Shown: positions 1 through 4,805 of the stretch, piece after piece
Position numbering within the stretch: the stretch's first letter is position 1
Layout of the letters: each line of letters begins with the position of its first letter
NCBI GenBank assembly: GCA_016180665.1
Contig: JACPAS010000076.1
Span: 1 to 5,349 of the forward strand
Direction of reading: 5' to 3'
Source: Microcaldota archaeon
GTDB lineage: Archaea; Micrarchaeota; Micrarchaeia; Anstonellales; Bilamarchaeaceae
Length of the DNA: 5,349 nt
Position numbers and translations under genes: made by a program
Notes under the pieces: model-generated
The model's input: only the letters and a program-made list of their open reading frames with translations
Database searches by the model: none
Told to the model about the DNA's origin: nothing

Positions 1-1213
1 GATTTATAATTTAACTGGAGTTTATACCCCGCCAGAAACAAACGGGAATTACGTAGTTTTTGGATATAATGAAACGTTAGTTACCCTTAAAGCAGATGGA
101 ACTGAAGAATGGACTAAGGAAGTGGGTAGTGTATGGAAAGGTGCACCACATATAAACGAAGGAGTAATCTATTTTGGAACCTTAGATAATAATTTATACG
201 CTGTCGATTTATCAGATGGATTTACCAAATGGAAAGTAGCAACAGAAGGATGGATCATGTCAACACCATATGTAAGTGATTATGTATATTTCGGAAGTAA
301 TGATGGAAAAATTTATGCTGTTGAAAAGAATCTTGGACGGATAAAATGGAGTGCTAAAACCGGAGAGGCAGTGCAATCTACCGGAACTACTGGAACGCTG
401 GCTGGCAGAAGTGTGTTGTTTATAGGAAGCCAGGATGGAAATTTATATGCAATAGATACTAGCGATGGTACGGTCGTTTTAAAATATCCAACAAAGGGTT
501 GGGCCCACAGCCCAATATTGAATGGGAAAATTATTTTATTTGGTTCCCATGATGGTTCTGTTTATGCTGTTGGTACGGAAAGGGCATGTACTTTTGAAGA
601 GCCTGGTTCTGATTATATACTTGGTTATAAAGAGGTTTATCTTAAAGGAAAGGCATTTAGTGAATACGGGACTGTATCTGTGTCTATAAGGCTAAACGGA
701 GGGGAATGGACAAAGGTAGATGTAGAAAACAGTAATTGGAATTATCTTCTTGATCCAAATCAACTGCAGTTCGGAATAGTTAAGATAGAATGCAGAGTTA
801 CTGATGCTTCTGGAAGCGAAGGTGCACCTTATACTCTTTTATCATTAATTAGATCAGAAGATGTACCATTAGAAAAATTTTATCTGGTTTTACCAGGTTC
901 TGTTAACATAGGGCAGGAATTTACAGTAATTGTTAAAGATGAAGCTGACAAGCCAGTAAATAATATGCAGCTTACTTTTGATGGAAAAACATATAATGTA
1001 AATGAAGAAATCAAACTAACTGCGAATAGAGGAGGAATACTTACAGTTTTAGCTGAGAAGAAGGGATTTGAATCTTATGAAACAACCATTACAGTAAAAC
1101 AATCTTCTGAAATGAACACCATCTATTTGGTTATTGGTGTTTTGGTTGTAGTTCTAGTTATATACTTCTTATATAAAAAGTTCTTTGGGGAGAAACAGGT
1201 TACTCAACAGTAA
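1..1213 (+). CDS. Surface-anchored PQQ-like beta-propeller protein with Ig-like domains, 5' partial
   Basis: The reading frame is open from base 2 to the TAA at 1211-1213 (403 visible residues), so the true start lies left of the window; the GTG at 122 sits inside a repeat and is not the start. Visible residues 1 to about 195 hold four to five blades of the form (V/I)xFGSxDGxLYAVDxxDGxxxW, typical of PQQ-like/BamB-like propellers. Two beta-rich modules follow: an Ig-like one at about 205-285 (GEWTKVDV, then a VTDASGSEG turn) and a second at about 292-367 (VNIGQEFTVIVKDEADKPV). A hydrophobic helix at about 374-391 is followed by YKKFFGEK, so the propeller should face outside with a short cytoplasmic tail. 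Seven- or eight-bladed propellers are usual, so several blades and any signal peptide are probably missing from view. The role is probably extracellular binding or scaffolding; PQQ cofactor binding and enzymatic activity are not shown. It converges on glmS. Confidence 0.88.
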   Translation, partial: IYNLTGVYTPPETNGNYVVFGYNETLVTLKADGTEEWTKEVGSVWKGAPHINEGVIYFGTLDNNLYAVDLSDGFTKWKVATEGWIMSTPYVSDYVYFGSNDGKIYAVEKNLGRIKWSAKTGEAVQSTGTTGTLAGRSVLFIGSQDGNLYAIDTSDGTVVLKYPTKGWAHSPILNGKIILFGSHDGSVYAVGTERACTFEEPGSDYILGYKEVYLKGKAFSEYGTVSVSIRLNGGEWTKVDVENSNWNYLLDPNQLQFGIVKIECRVTDASGSEGAPYTLLSLIRSEDVPLEKFYLVLPGSVNIGQEFTVIVKDEADKPVNNMQLTFDGKTYNVNEEIKLTANRGGILTVLAEKKGFESYETTITVKQSSEMNTIYLVIGVLVVVLVIYFLYKKFFGEKQVTQQ

Positions 1214-1240
1214 CTGACTTTATTAGATCCACTCCATGGA

Positions 1241-1262
1241 GAAAAAAGTTAATAATTTATTA
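1241..1262 (+). promoter_or_regulatory. Possible TATA/BRE promoter of a small intergenic RNA
   Basis: A purine-rich stretch (GAAAAA, 1241-1246) precedes an AT-rich TATA-like run (AATAATTTATTA, 1251-1262). With the usual archaeal spacing of about 25 nt, transcription would begin near 1275-1282, exactly where the structured G-rich segment starts. AT-rich sequence makes chance matches common, so this is weak on its own. Confidence 0.25.
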
Positions 1263-1295
1263 CACAATCTTAAGAGGGGGAATCAGAAAGACAAG

Positions 1296-1317
1296 CATAA
1301 ACGTCGCAACGTTTATG
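1296..1317. repeat. Perfect inverted repeat (9-bp stem, 4-nt loop)
   Basis: CATAAACGT at 1296-1304 is exactly complementary to ACGTTTATG at 1309-1317, with loop CGCA. The DNA is symmetric, so the hairpin could form in RNA from either strand. There is no T-run directly after it, so it is not a stand-alone intrinsic terminator. Confidence 0.8.
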
Positions 1318-1350
1318 ATGTGCCTTGAACGAAATGTCGTTCAAACGCAT
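1318..1350. repeat. Extended hairpin, 8-bp core plus 5-bp outer stem
   Basis: TTGAACGA (1325-1332) pairs perfectly with TCGTTCAA (1337-1344) around the loop AATG. Beyond a small internal loop (CC opposite A), 1318-1322 pairs with 1346-1350, including one G-U wobble when read as + strand RNA. It starts one base after the previous hairpin ends, so the two would stack as tandem helices. Confidence 0.75.
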
Positions 1351-1362
1351 AGAATAAAATGA

Positions 1363-1389
1363 AGGGGGAGACATCCCCCTGCGTTTTTT
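1363..1389. terminator. GC hairpin with T-run, probably bidirectional terminator for the convergent genes
   Basis: AGGGGGA (1363-1369) and TCCCCCT (1374-1380) form a 7-bp GC-rich stem with loop GACA. On the + strand it is followed three bases later by six Ts (1384-1389). On the - strand the same hairpin begins 10 nt past the glmS stop codon and is followed by the T-rich tract TTCATTTTATTC. Archaeal termination depends mainly on the T-tract, so the + strand signal is the stronger of the two. It would end glmS mRNA on one strand and either read-through from the propeller gene or a small intergenic RNA on the other. Confidence 0.6.
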
Positions 1390-1390
1390 C

Positions 1391-3136
1391 TTATTCGACT
1401 GTAACGGATTTTGCTAAATTTCTTGGCCTATCAGGATCAATATCCTTTCTAATGCTGACATAATAAGCAAGCAACTGAAGAGGGATGGTTAATACAAAGG
1501 GATAAAGAATTGGATTTAAATGTGGAATATTTATTGAGATGTGCGCTTCCTTTTCAATCTCAGGATTATTTGTTATTGCTATTACGTAAGCCCCTCTTGT
1601 TTTTACTTCTTTTAAACTCCCCAACATCTTTGAAGAGGTTTCATCATCTGGAGCCAATACTATAACTGGAACGCCATTTTCAATTAGGCTTAATGGTCCG
1701 TGCTTAAGTTCACCACCTGGATAAGCCTCTGCATGAATATAGGAAATTTCTTTTAGTTTGAGTGCACCTTCCATTGCAATTGGATAGGAGAGCCCACGGC
1801 CGAGGAAAAAGATGTTCTTTTTATTTGATATTTGAGCTGCAACAGAACGAATAAACTCCTCCTGCTGAAGAATAGTTTCGATTATCTGCGGAATCTGGGA
1901 GAGATCAATGTTTTTATCTCCAGAAAACAGCATCTTATAAATAACTGCAAGCTGAGAACTAAATGTTTTGGTAGCTGCAACTGAAACCTCTGGACCGGCA
2001 TTGAGATAGATTATCTTATCAGCAACTCTAGTTATGGAACTTTGTACAACATTTGTCAGCGCAAGTACTTTCGCACCGCATTGTTTAGCGTAGCGGACTG
2101 CCTGGATTGTATCTGCAGTCTCACCTGATTGACTTATGGCTATAACCAGGGTATCTTTAGTTGGAAAAGAAACAAAAGGATATTCTGATGCAATAATTGA
2201 CTCAACAGTCTTACCCTTGAATTTTTGCAAGAGGTATTTTAGAACAAGCGAAGCATGGTAAGACGTACCTGCAGCCACCAGCTGGATATTATCAAATAAA
2301 TTCAGAAGATCTTCTGAAGCGGAAACGTCAGCAGCTAATGACTCATAAATAAAATGTACCTGATCATGGATTTCCTTAAGCATAAAATGAGGATATCCGC
2401 CTTTTTCAGCCATTTCAGAACTCCAGTTTATTTCTATTGGTGTTCTTTTAATTTGATTCCCAAAATGATCATAGACTGTATAATCTAATTTGGAGATTAC
2501 AGCAATGTCACCTTCTTCTAATGGAACGAATGTTTTAGTGTGGTTTAGAACTGCTGGAATGTCTGATGCGCAAAACATCTCGTCTTTACCTACTCCAAGG
2601 ATTAGAGGGCTGTTTTTTCGTGCAATATATATTTTATCTTCCCCCTCGATTAGAGAAACAATAGAGTAAGAACCCTTTAGCCTCTCTACTGTTCTTATAA
2701 ACGAAATAAAAGGGGACAGACCATCGTTCATGTATTGCTCTATAAAATGAGCAATTAATTCGGTATCAGTCTCAGAATTGAATCTATGACCTTTTTTTTC
2801 TAATTCACTTTTCAGTGGAATGAAATTTTCTATTACTCCGTTGTGGACGAGAACGACCTTGCCAGTGCAATCATGATGAGGGTGGGCATTATCCTTGCAG
2901 GGAGCACCATGTGTTGCCCAGCGGGTATGACCTATACCAAGATGACCATCAAGATTGGTAAATTGGAGCGCTGTGGATACTTCTTCAACTGTACCTTTTT
3001 CTTTTCTTATATGGATTCCACCATTATAGATCGCTATGCCAACGGAATCATATCCGCGATATTCTAATCTCTTTAAACCTTCGGTGATTACATCTGATGC
3101 TCTTTTGCTTCCTACGTACCCTATTATTCCACACAT
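1391..3136 (-). CDS. glmS: Glutamine--fructose-6-phosphate aminotransferase (isomerizing)
   Basis: The enzyme makes glucosamine-6-phosphate from fructose-6-phosphate and glutamine, the committed step to UDP-GlcNAc for surface glycans and other amino sugars; it acts in the cytoplasm. All 581 residues are present, somewhat shorter than the roughly 609 of E. coli GlmS. The N-terminal Ntn glutaminase domain has nucleophile Cys2 (start MCGIIGYVG), HTRWATHG at 70-77, the oxyanion pair Asn99-Gly100 and substrate-binding Asp124. The first SIS domain shows AAGTSYHA (288-295) and SQSGETADT (335-343), then VAATKTF (386-392). The second shows LGRG (445-448), Glu463 in LKEISYIHAEAY and His479 in ELKHGP. 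The C-terminal tail ends NLAKSVTVE with the sugar-binding lysine at 576. The ATG start is supported by GGTGAT (complement of 3140-3145), four bases upstream of the ATG. No glmS ribozyme-like leader is evident, as expected in archaea. Function is secure from conserved residues. Confidence 0.97.
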   Translation of the reverse strand: MCGIIGYVGSKRASDVITEGLKRLEYRGYDSVGIAIYNGGIHIRKEKGTVEEVSTALQFTNLDGHLGIGHTRWATHGAPCKDNAHPHHDCTGKVVLVHNGVIENFIPLKSELEKKGHRFNSETDTELIAHFIEQYMNDGLSPFISFIRTVERLKGSYSIVSLIEGEDKIYIARKNSPLILGVGKDEMFCASDIPAVLNHTKTFVPLEEGDIAVISKLDYTVYDHFGNQIKRTPIEINWSSEMAEKGGYPHFMLKEIHDQVHFIYESLAADVSASEDLLNLFDNIQLVAAGTSYHASLVLKYLLQKFKGKTVESIIASEYPFVSFPTKDTLVIAISQSGETADTIQAVRYAKQCGAKVLALTNVVQSSITRVADKIIYLNAGPEVSVAATKTFSSQLAVIYKMLFSGDKNIDLSQIPQIIETILQQEEFIRSVAAQISNKKNIFFLGRGLSYPIAMEGALKLKEISYIHAEAYPGGELKHGPLSLIENGVPVIVLAPDDETSSKMLGSLKEVKTRGAYVIAITNNPEIEKEAHISINIPHLNPILYPFVLTIPLQLLAYYVSIRKDIDPDRPRNLAKSVTVE

Positions 3137-3139
3137 AAA

Positions 3140-3145
3140 ATCACC
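3140..3145 (-). promoter_or_regulatory. Ribosome binding site of glmS
   Basis: On the - strand GGTGAT lies three to four bases before the ATG. It matches the archaeal anti-Shine-Dalgarno and fixes the start that leaves Cys2 as the catalytic N-terminus. Confidence 0.7.
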
Positions 3146-3187
3146 AACTCGAAAAAATCATAGACTTCAAGGATTAATTTGAACTTG

Positions 3188-3195
3188 TTTAAATA
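3188..3195 (-). promoter_or_regulatory. Candidate TATA box of glmS
   Basis: The - strand reads TATTTAAA, centred about 55 bases before the glmS start codon. Initiation about 25 nt downstream would fall near 3165 and give a leader of about 30 nt. The BRE position upstream (GGGGAC) is a poor match, and an alternative T-rich run lies farther upstream at about 3205-3214. Confidence 0.4.
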
Positions 3196-3208
3196 GTCCC
3201 CTAATAAA

Positions 3209-3234
3209 AAAATTCAACCATTTGGAAGAAATTT
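3209..3234. promoter_or_regulatory. Dyad-symmetric candidate operator between divergent promoters
   Basis: The core TTCnnCCAnnTGGnnGAA (3213-3230) is symmetric about 3221.5 and is flanked by matching AAA (3209-3211) and TTT (3232-3234): 9 of 13 base pairs are symmetric, including all the G/C positions. It lies about 30 bp from the glmS TATA candidate and about 34 bp from the TATA candidate of the regulator gene. This geometry suits a dimeric winged-helix protein controlling both directions. The binding protein is inferred, the symmetry is seen. Confidence 0.45.
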
Positions 3235-3241
3235 ATGTAGT

Positions 3242-3262
3242 GCAAAGGATTTTTAATATATA
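3242..3262 (+). promoter_or_regulatory. Candidate BRE/TATA promoter of the regulator-carbonic anhydrase-aRF1 operon
   Basis: A purine-rich GCAAAGGA (3242-3249) is followed by TTTTTAATATATA (3250-3262). Initiation about 25 nt downstream would fall near 3280, with a leader of about 35-40 nt. Two further TATA-like starts, TATAAAA at 3265 and TATGAAA at 3286, are built into the adjacent tandem repeat, so the true element is uncertain. Confidence 0.45.
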
Positions 3263-3264
3263 TG

Positions 3265-3305
3265 TATAAAAAATTTTTATAGTAGTATGAAAAATTTTAT
3301 AGTAG
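3265..3305 (+). repeat. Tandem ~20-bp direct duplication upstream of the regulator start
   Basis: A 21-bp unit (3265-3285) is followed with no gap by a 20-bp unit (3286-3305). Each runs TATA/TATG, an A-tract, a T-tract of five or four bases, then ATAGTAG; they differ by one substitution and one T. Each unit also has a nearly self-complementary A-tract/T-tract core. The second copy ends at the first G of the Shine-Dalgarno. Two helical turns between copies would place identical sites on the same DNA face, so it may be an autoregulatory operator. Confidence 0.65.
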
Positions 3306-3310
3306 GTGGG
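3305..3310 (+). promoter_or_regulatory. Ribosome binding site deciding the regulator's start
   Basis: GGTGGG lies seven bases before the ATG at 3318. The GTG at 3306 is in the same frame but is part of this ribosome binding site, so it is unlikely to be the start. Confidence 0.7.
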
Positions 3311-3317
3311 TAATAAA

Positions 3318-4211
3318 ATGAAAATTATTAGAGAAGATGAAGCAATACGTTGTGCAGAAATTAATTTAGAATCAGCAGGTGTACTTTCTAAAGATCGGCT
3401 TAAAATACTGGAGGTTATTGCGCAGGAACCAATGTATCCTGCGCAAATCGCGAAGGTATTGAATATGCAGGTCCAGACAGTTTATTATCACATTCGCCTG
3501 TTAGAAGAAGCCGAACTTGTAAAATTTTTAGAGTACGAGGAGAAAAAAGGGGCTGTTGCAAAAAAGTACAACACTATTGCAGATAGCGTCGTAGTAGTTC
3601 TAAACAAGAAAGGTTGGAAACCAATAGGGTCCACGAAAAAACAAACACCTAAATTATTTGCAGATTTTGTAAAGGATGGATATTTCGATGGAAAATTTGT
3701 TCTTGGTTCTCCTGATCCGCATGGTAAATACAGAGCTCGGGGAAGTGAATATTCAATGATTGAAATAGCAATGGCTATAGGCCAGTATGGAACGTTTTCC
3801 TTTCCGCTTTATTCATTAGATACTGAACTAAAAGAAGCGGAGAAAAGGAAAAATCTTGTTCTTGCTGGTGGACCAAAAGTAAATATGCTGGTTGCAGAAA
3901 TAAACAATAAGCTACCTATAAATTTTAAAGAAGAAACATTTGATATATATAGTAATATTTCAAAAAAGCGTTATGGGGAAAACGTAGGCGTTGTAGAGCT
4001 AATAGAAAACCCTTTTTCGAAGAATTCAAGAATTTTGCTTGTTGGGGGCCTTAACCATCATGGCACGCGTGCTGCGGTTCTTAGTATAATAAAAAAAAGA
4101 GATCAGCTAGAAAAAGGGAATAATTATGATGCTTCAGTAATAGCAAAAATAGTTGAAGGATTCGATGAGGACGGAGATGGAGTTGTTGATAGCATTGATA
4201 TTCTGGAATAA
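3318..4211 (+). CDS. ArsR-like winged-helix regulator with C-terminal S-layer-like domain
   Basis: The protein has 297 residues from ATG 3318. Residues about 22-88 form an ArsR-like winged helix: KDRLKILEVIAQ, MYPAQIAKVL as the first helix of the turn, VQTVYYHIRLLEEA (52-65) as recognition helix, and a wing ending AKKYN. From about 110 a larger domain contains GSPDPHGKYRARGSE (130-144), NLVLAGGPKVN (179-189), ELIENPF (227-233) and GTRAAVLSI (249-257). These resemble motifs of archaeal S-layer proteins and of a known family of archaeal HTH proteins carrying this domain. The tail DEDGDGVVDSID (283-294) is an EF-hand-like calcium loop with Asp at positions 1, 3, 5, 9 and 12. No signal peptide or membrane helix is visible, so it should be cytoplasmic and DNA-binding. 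It diverges from glmS and is followed after 12 nt by carbonic anhydrase. The ligand and target genes are unknown; control of itself and glmS is inference. Confidence 0.87.
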   Translation: MKIIREDEAIRCAEINLESAGVLSKDRLKILEVIAQEPMYPAQIAKVLNMQVQTVYYHIRLLEEAELVKFLEYEEKKGAVAKKYNTIADSVVVVLNKKGWKPIGSTKKQTPKLFADFVKDGYFDGKFVLGSPDPHGKYRARGSEYSMIEIAMAIGQYGTFSFPLYSLDTELKEAEKRKNLVLAGGPKVNMLVAEINNKLPINFKEETFDIYSNISKKRYGENVGVVELIENPFSKNSRILLVGGLNHHGTRAAVLSIIKKRDQLEKGNNYDASVIAKIVEGFDEDGDGVVDSIDILE

Positions 4212-4214
4212 GAA

Positions 4215-4220
4215 GGTGAT
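4215..4220 (+). promoter_or_regulatory. Ribosome binding site of the carbonic anhydrase gene
   Basis: GGTGAT starts four bases after the regulator's stop codon and leaves three bases before the ATG at 4224. A second ATG at 4228 is out of frame, so the start is unambiguous. Confidence 0.7.
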
Positions 4221-4223
4221 TAT

Positions 4224-4790
4224 ATGGATGAGTTAGATCGGCTACTAAATGGAAATAAAAGATTTGCAAGCGGGCAATTAGAAAGTAAGAATATCGTAAA
4301 GAGAAGAGAAGAATTAAAAGACGGGCAAAAACCATATGCAATAGTATTAACCTGCAGTGACTCAAGGGTTGCACCAGAATTTATATTCGATACAAACTTG
4401 GGCGACATATTCGTAATAAGAACAGCTGGAAATGTTGTTGACCCAATCGCACTTGGAAGCATAGAATATGCTGCTGGGCATTTGCATTCTAGATTACTGG
4501 TTGTAATGGGACATTCAAAGTGCGGTGCAGTAACTGCGGCTTATGAAGATCATAGAGAAGGCAATATTACCTCAATTGTAGATAAGATTAAACCTGCTGT
4601 GCAGAAGGTAAAAAAAGCTAGGGGGGAAAAAGTGGAAGTTGAAGAATGTGTGAAGGAAAATAGCAGGTGCGTTGTAGAGGATATAAGAAACAAAAGTGAG
4701 ATTATCAGGCATTTGGAAAAAGAAGGAAAATTAAAGGTAGTTTGCGCAGAATATTATTTGGAAAATGGCAAAGTGGAAGTATTAAGTTAA
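4224..4790 (+). CDS. Beta-class carbonic anhydrase
   Basis: The enzyme interconverts CO2 and bicarbonate in the cytoplasm, using one zinc per active site and usually working as a dimer or higher oligomer. The 188 residues are a normal compact length for the class. Zinc ligands Cys44, His97 and Cys100 are present in CSDSR (44-48) and GHSKCGAV (96-103), with the Asp46-Arg48 catalytic dyad intact. RTAGNVVDP (66-74) and GSIEYA (78-83) are also standard. The motif form GHSKCGAV resembles common bacterial beta enzymes more than the HTDCG form of the methanogen Cab type, which hints at bacterial ancestry but does not prove transfer. It is the second gene of the likely operon: 12 nt after the regulator and 15 nt before aRF1. 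It may supply bicarbonate to carboxylases or help with pH balance. No signal peptide is seen. Confidence 0.95.
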   Translation: MDELDRLLNGNKRFASGQLESKNIVKRREELKDGQKPYAIVLTCSDSRVAPEFIFDTNLGDIFVIRTAGNVVDPIALGSIEYAAGHLHSRLLVVMGHSKCGAVTAAYEDHREGNITSIVDKIKPAVQKVKKARGEKVEVEECVKENSRCVVEDIRNKSEIIRHLEKEGKLKVVCAEYYLENGKVEVLS

Positions 4791-4791
4791 T

Positions 4792-4797
4792 GGTGAG
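4792..4797 (+). promoter_or_regulatory. Ribosome binding site of aRF1
   Basis: GGTGAG begins two bases after the carbonic anhydrase stop and ends eight bases before the ATG at 4806. An in-frame TGA at 4794-4796 excludes any farther upstream start. Confidence 0.7.
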
Positions 4798-4805
4798 TTT
4801 GGCAG

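Larger units (their letters stand above)
1275..1389 (+). ncRNA. Candidate small structured RNA (or structured 3' UTR) between convergent genes
   Basis: This stretch holds no convincing ORF but three perfect hairpins in about 115 nt: 1296-1304/1309-1317 (9 bp, loop CGCA), 1325-1332/1337-1344 (8 bp, loop AATG) and 1363-1369/1374-1380 (7 bp, loop GACA), the last followed by six Ts. The G-rich segment at 1275-1281 is identical to 1363-1369, so it could instead pair with 1374-1380 and close the whole element into a three-way junction. GC content is about 46 percent by hand count, higher than its surroundings. A TATA-like element sits about 25 nt upstream. It matches no RNA family I recognise: not tRNA, and no convincing C/D or H/ACA box set. 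It may simply be a terminator cluster serving the two convergent genes. Confidence 0.35.

Noticed and set aside
122..124. GTG as start of the beta-propeller gene
   Set aside because: The frame stays open to the window edge and the upstream residues (for example NYVVFGYNETLVTLKADG) continue the blade pattern.
1275..1389. C/D box or H/ACA guide RNA
   Set aside because: A weak C-box-like ATGATGT at 1315-1321 has no matching D box on the same strand, and there is no ACA at the right distance after a suitable hairpin.
2843..3067. A 74-codon + strand open frame inside glmS
   Set aside because: It is antisense to the highly conserved glutaminase domain and has no recognisable protein features; a shadow frame.
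3166..3183. Short inverted repeat TTCAA...TTGAA near the predicted glmS transcription start
   Set aside because: Five-base arms with an 8-base spacer in AT-rich DNA are likely by chance; kept out of the feature list.
3306..3308. GTG as start of the regulator
   Set aside because: It overlaps the GGTGGG ribosome binding site of the ATG at 3318 and has no Shine-Dalgarno of its own.
4081..4374. A 97-codon - strand open frame across the regulator/carbonic anhydrase junction
   Set aside because: It is antisense to two well-supported genes and its composition is a low-complexity Leu/Tyr/His mix typical of shadow frames.
4220..4462. An 80-codon - strand open frame inside the carbonic anhydrase gene
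   Set aside because: It is antisense to the zinc-site coding region, with no family resemblance.
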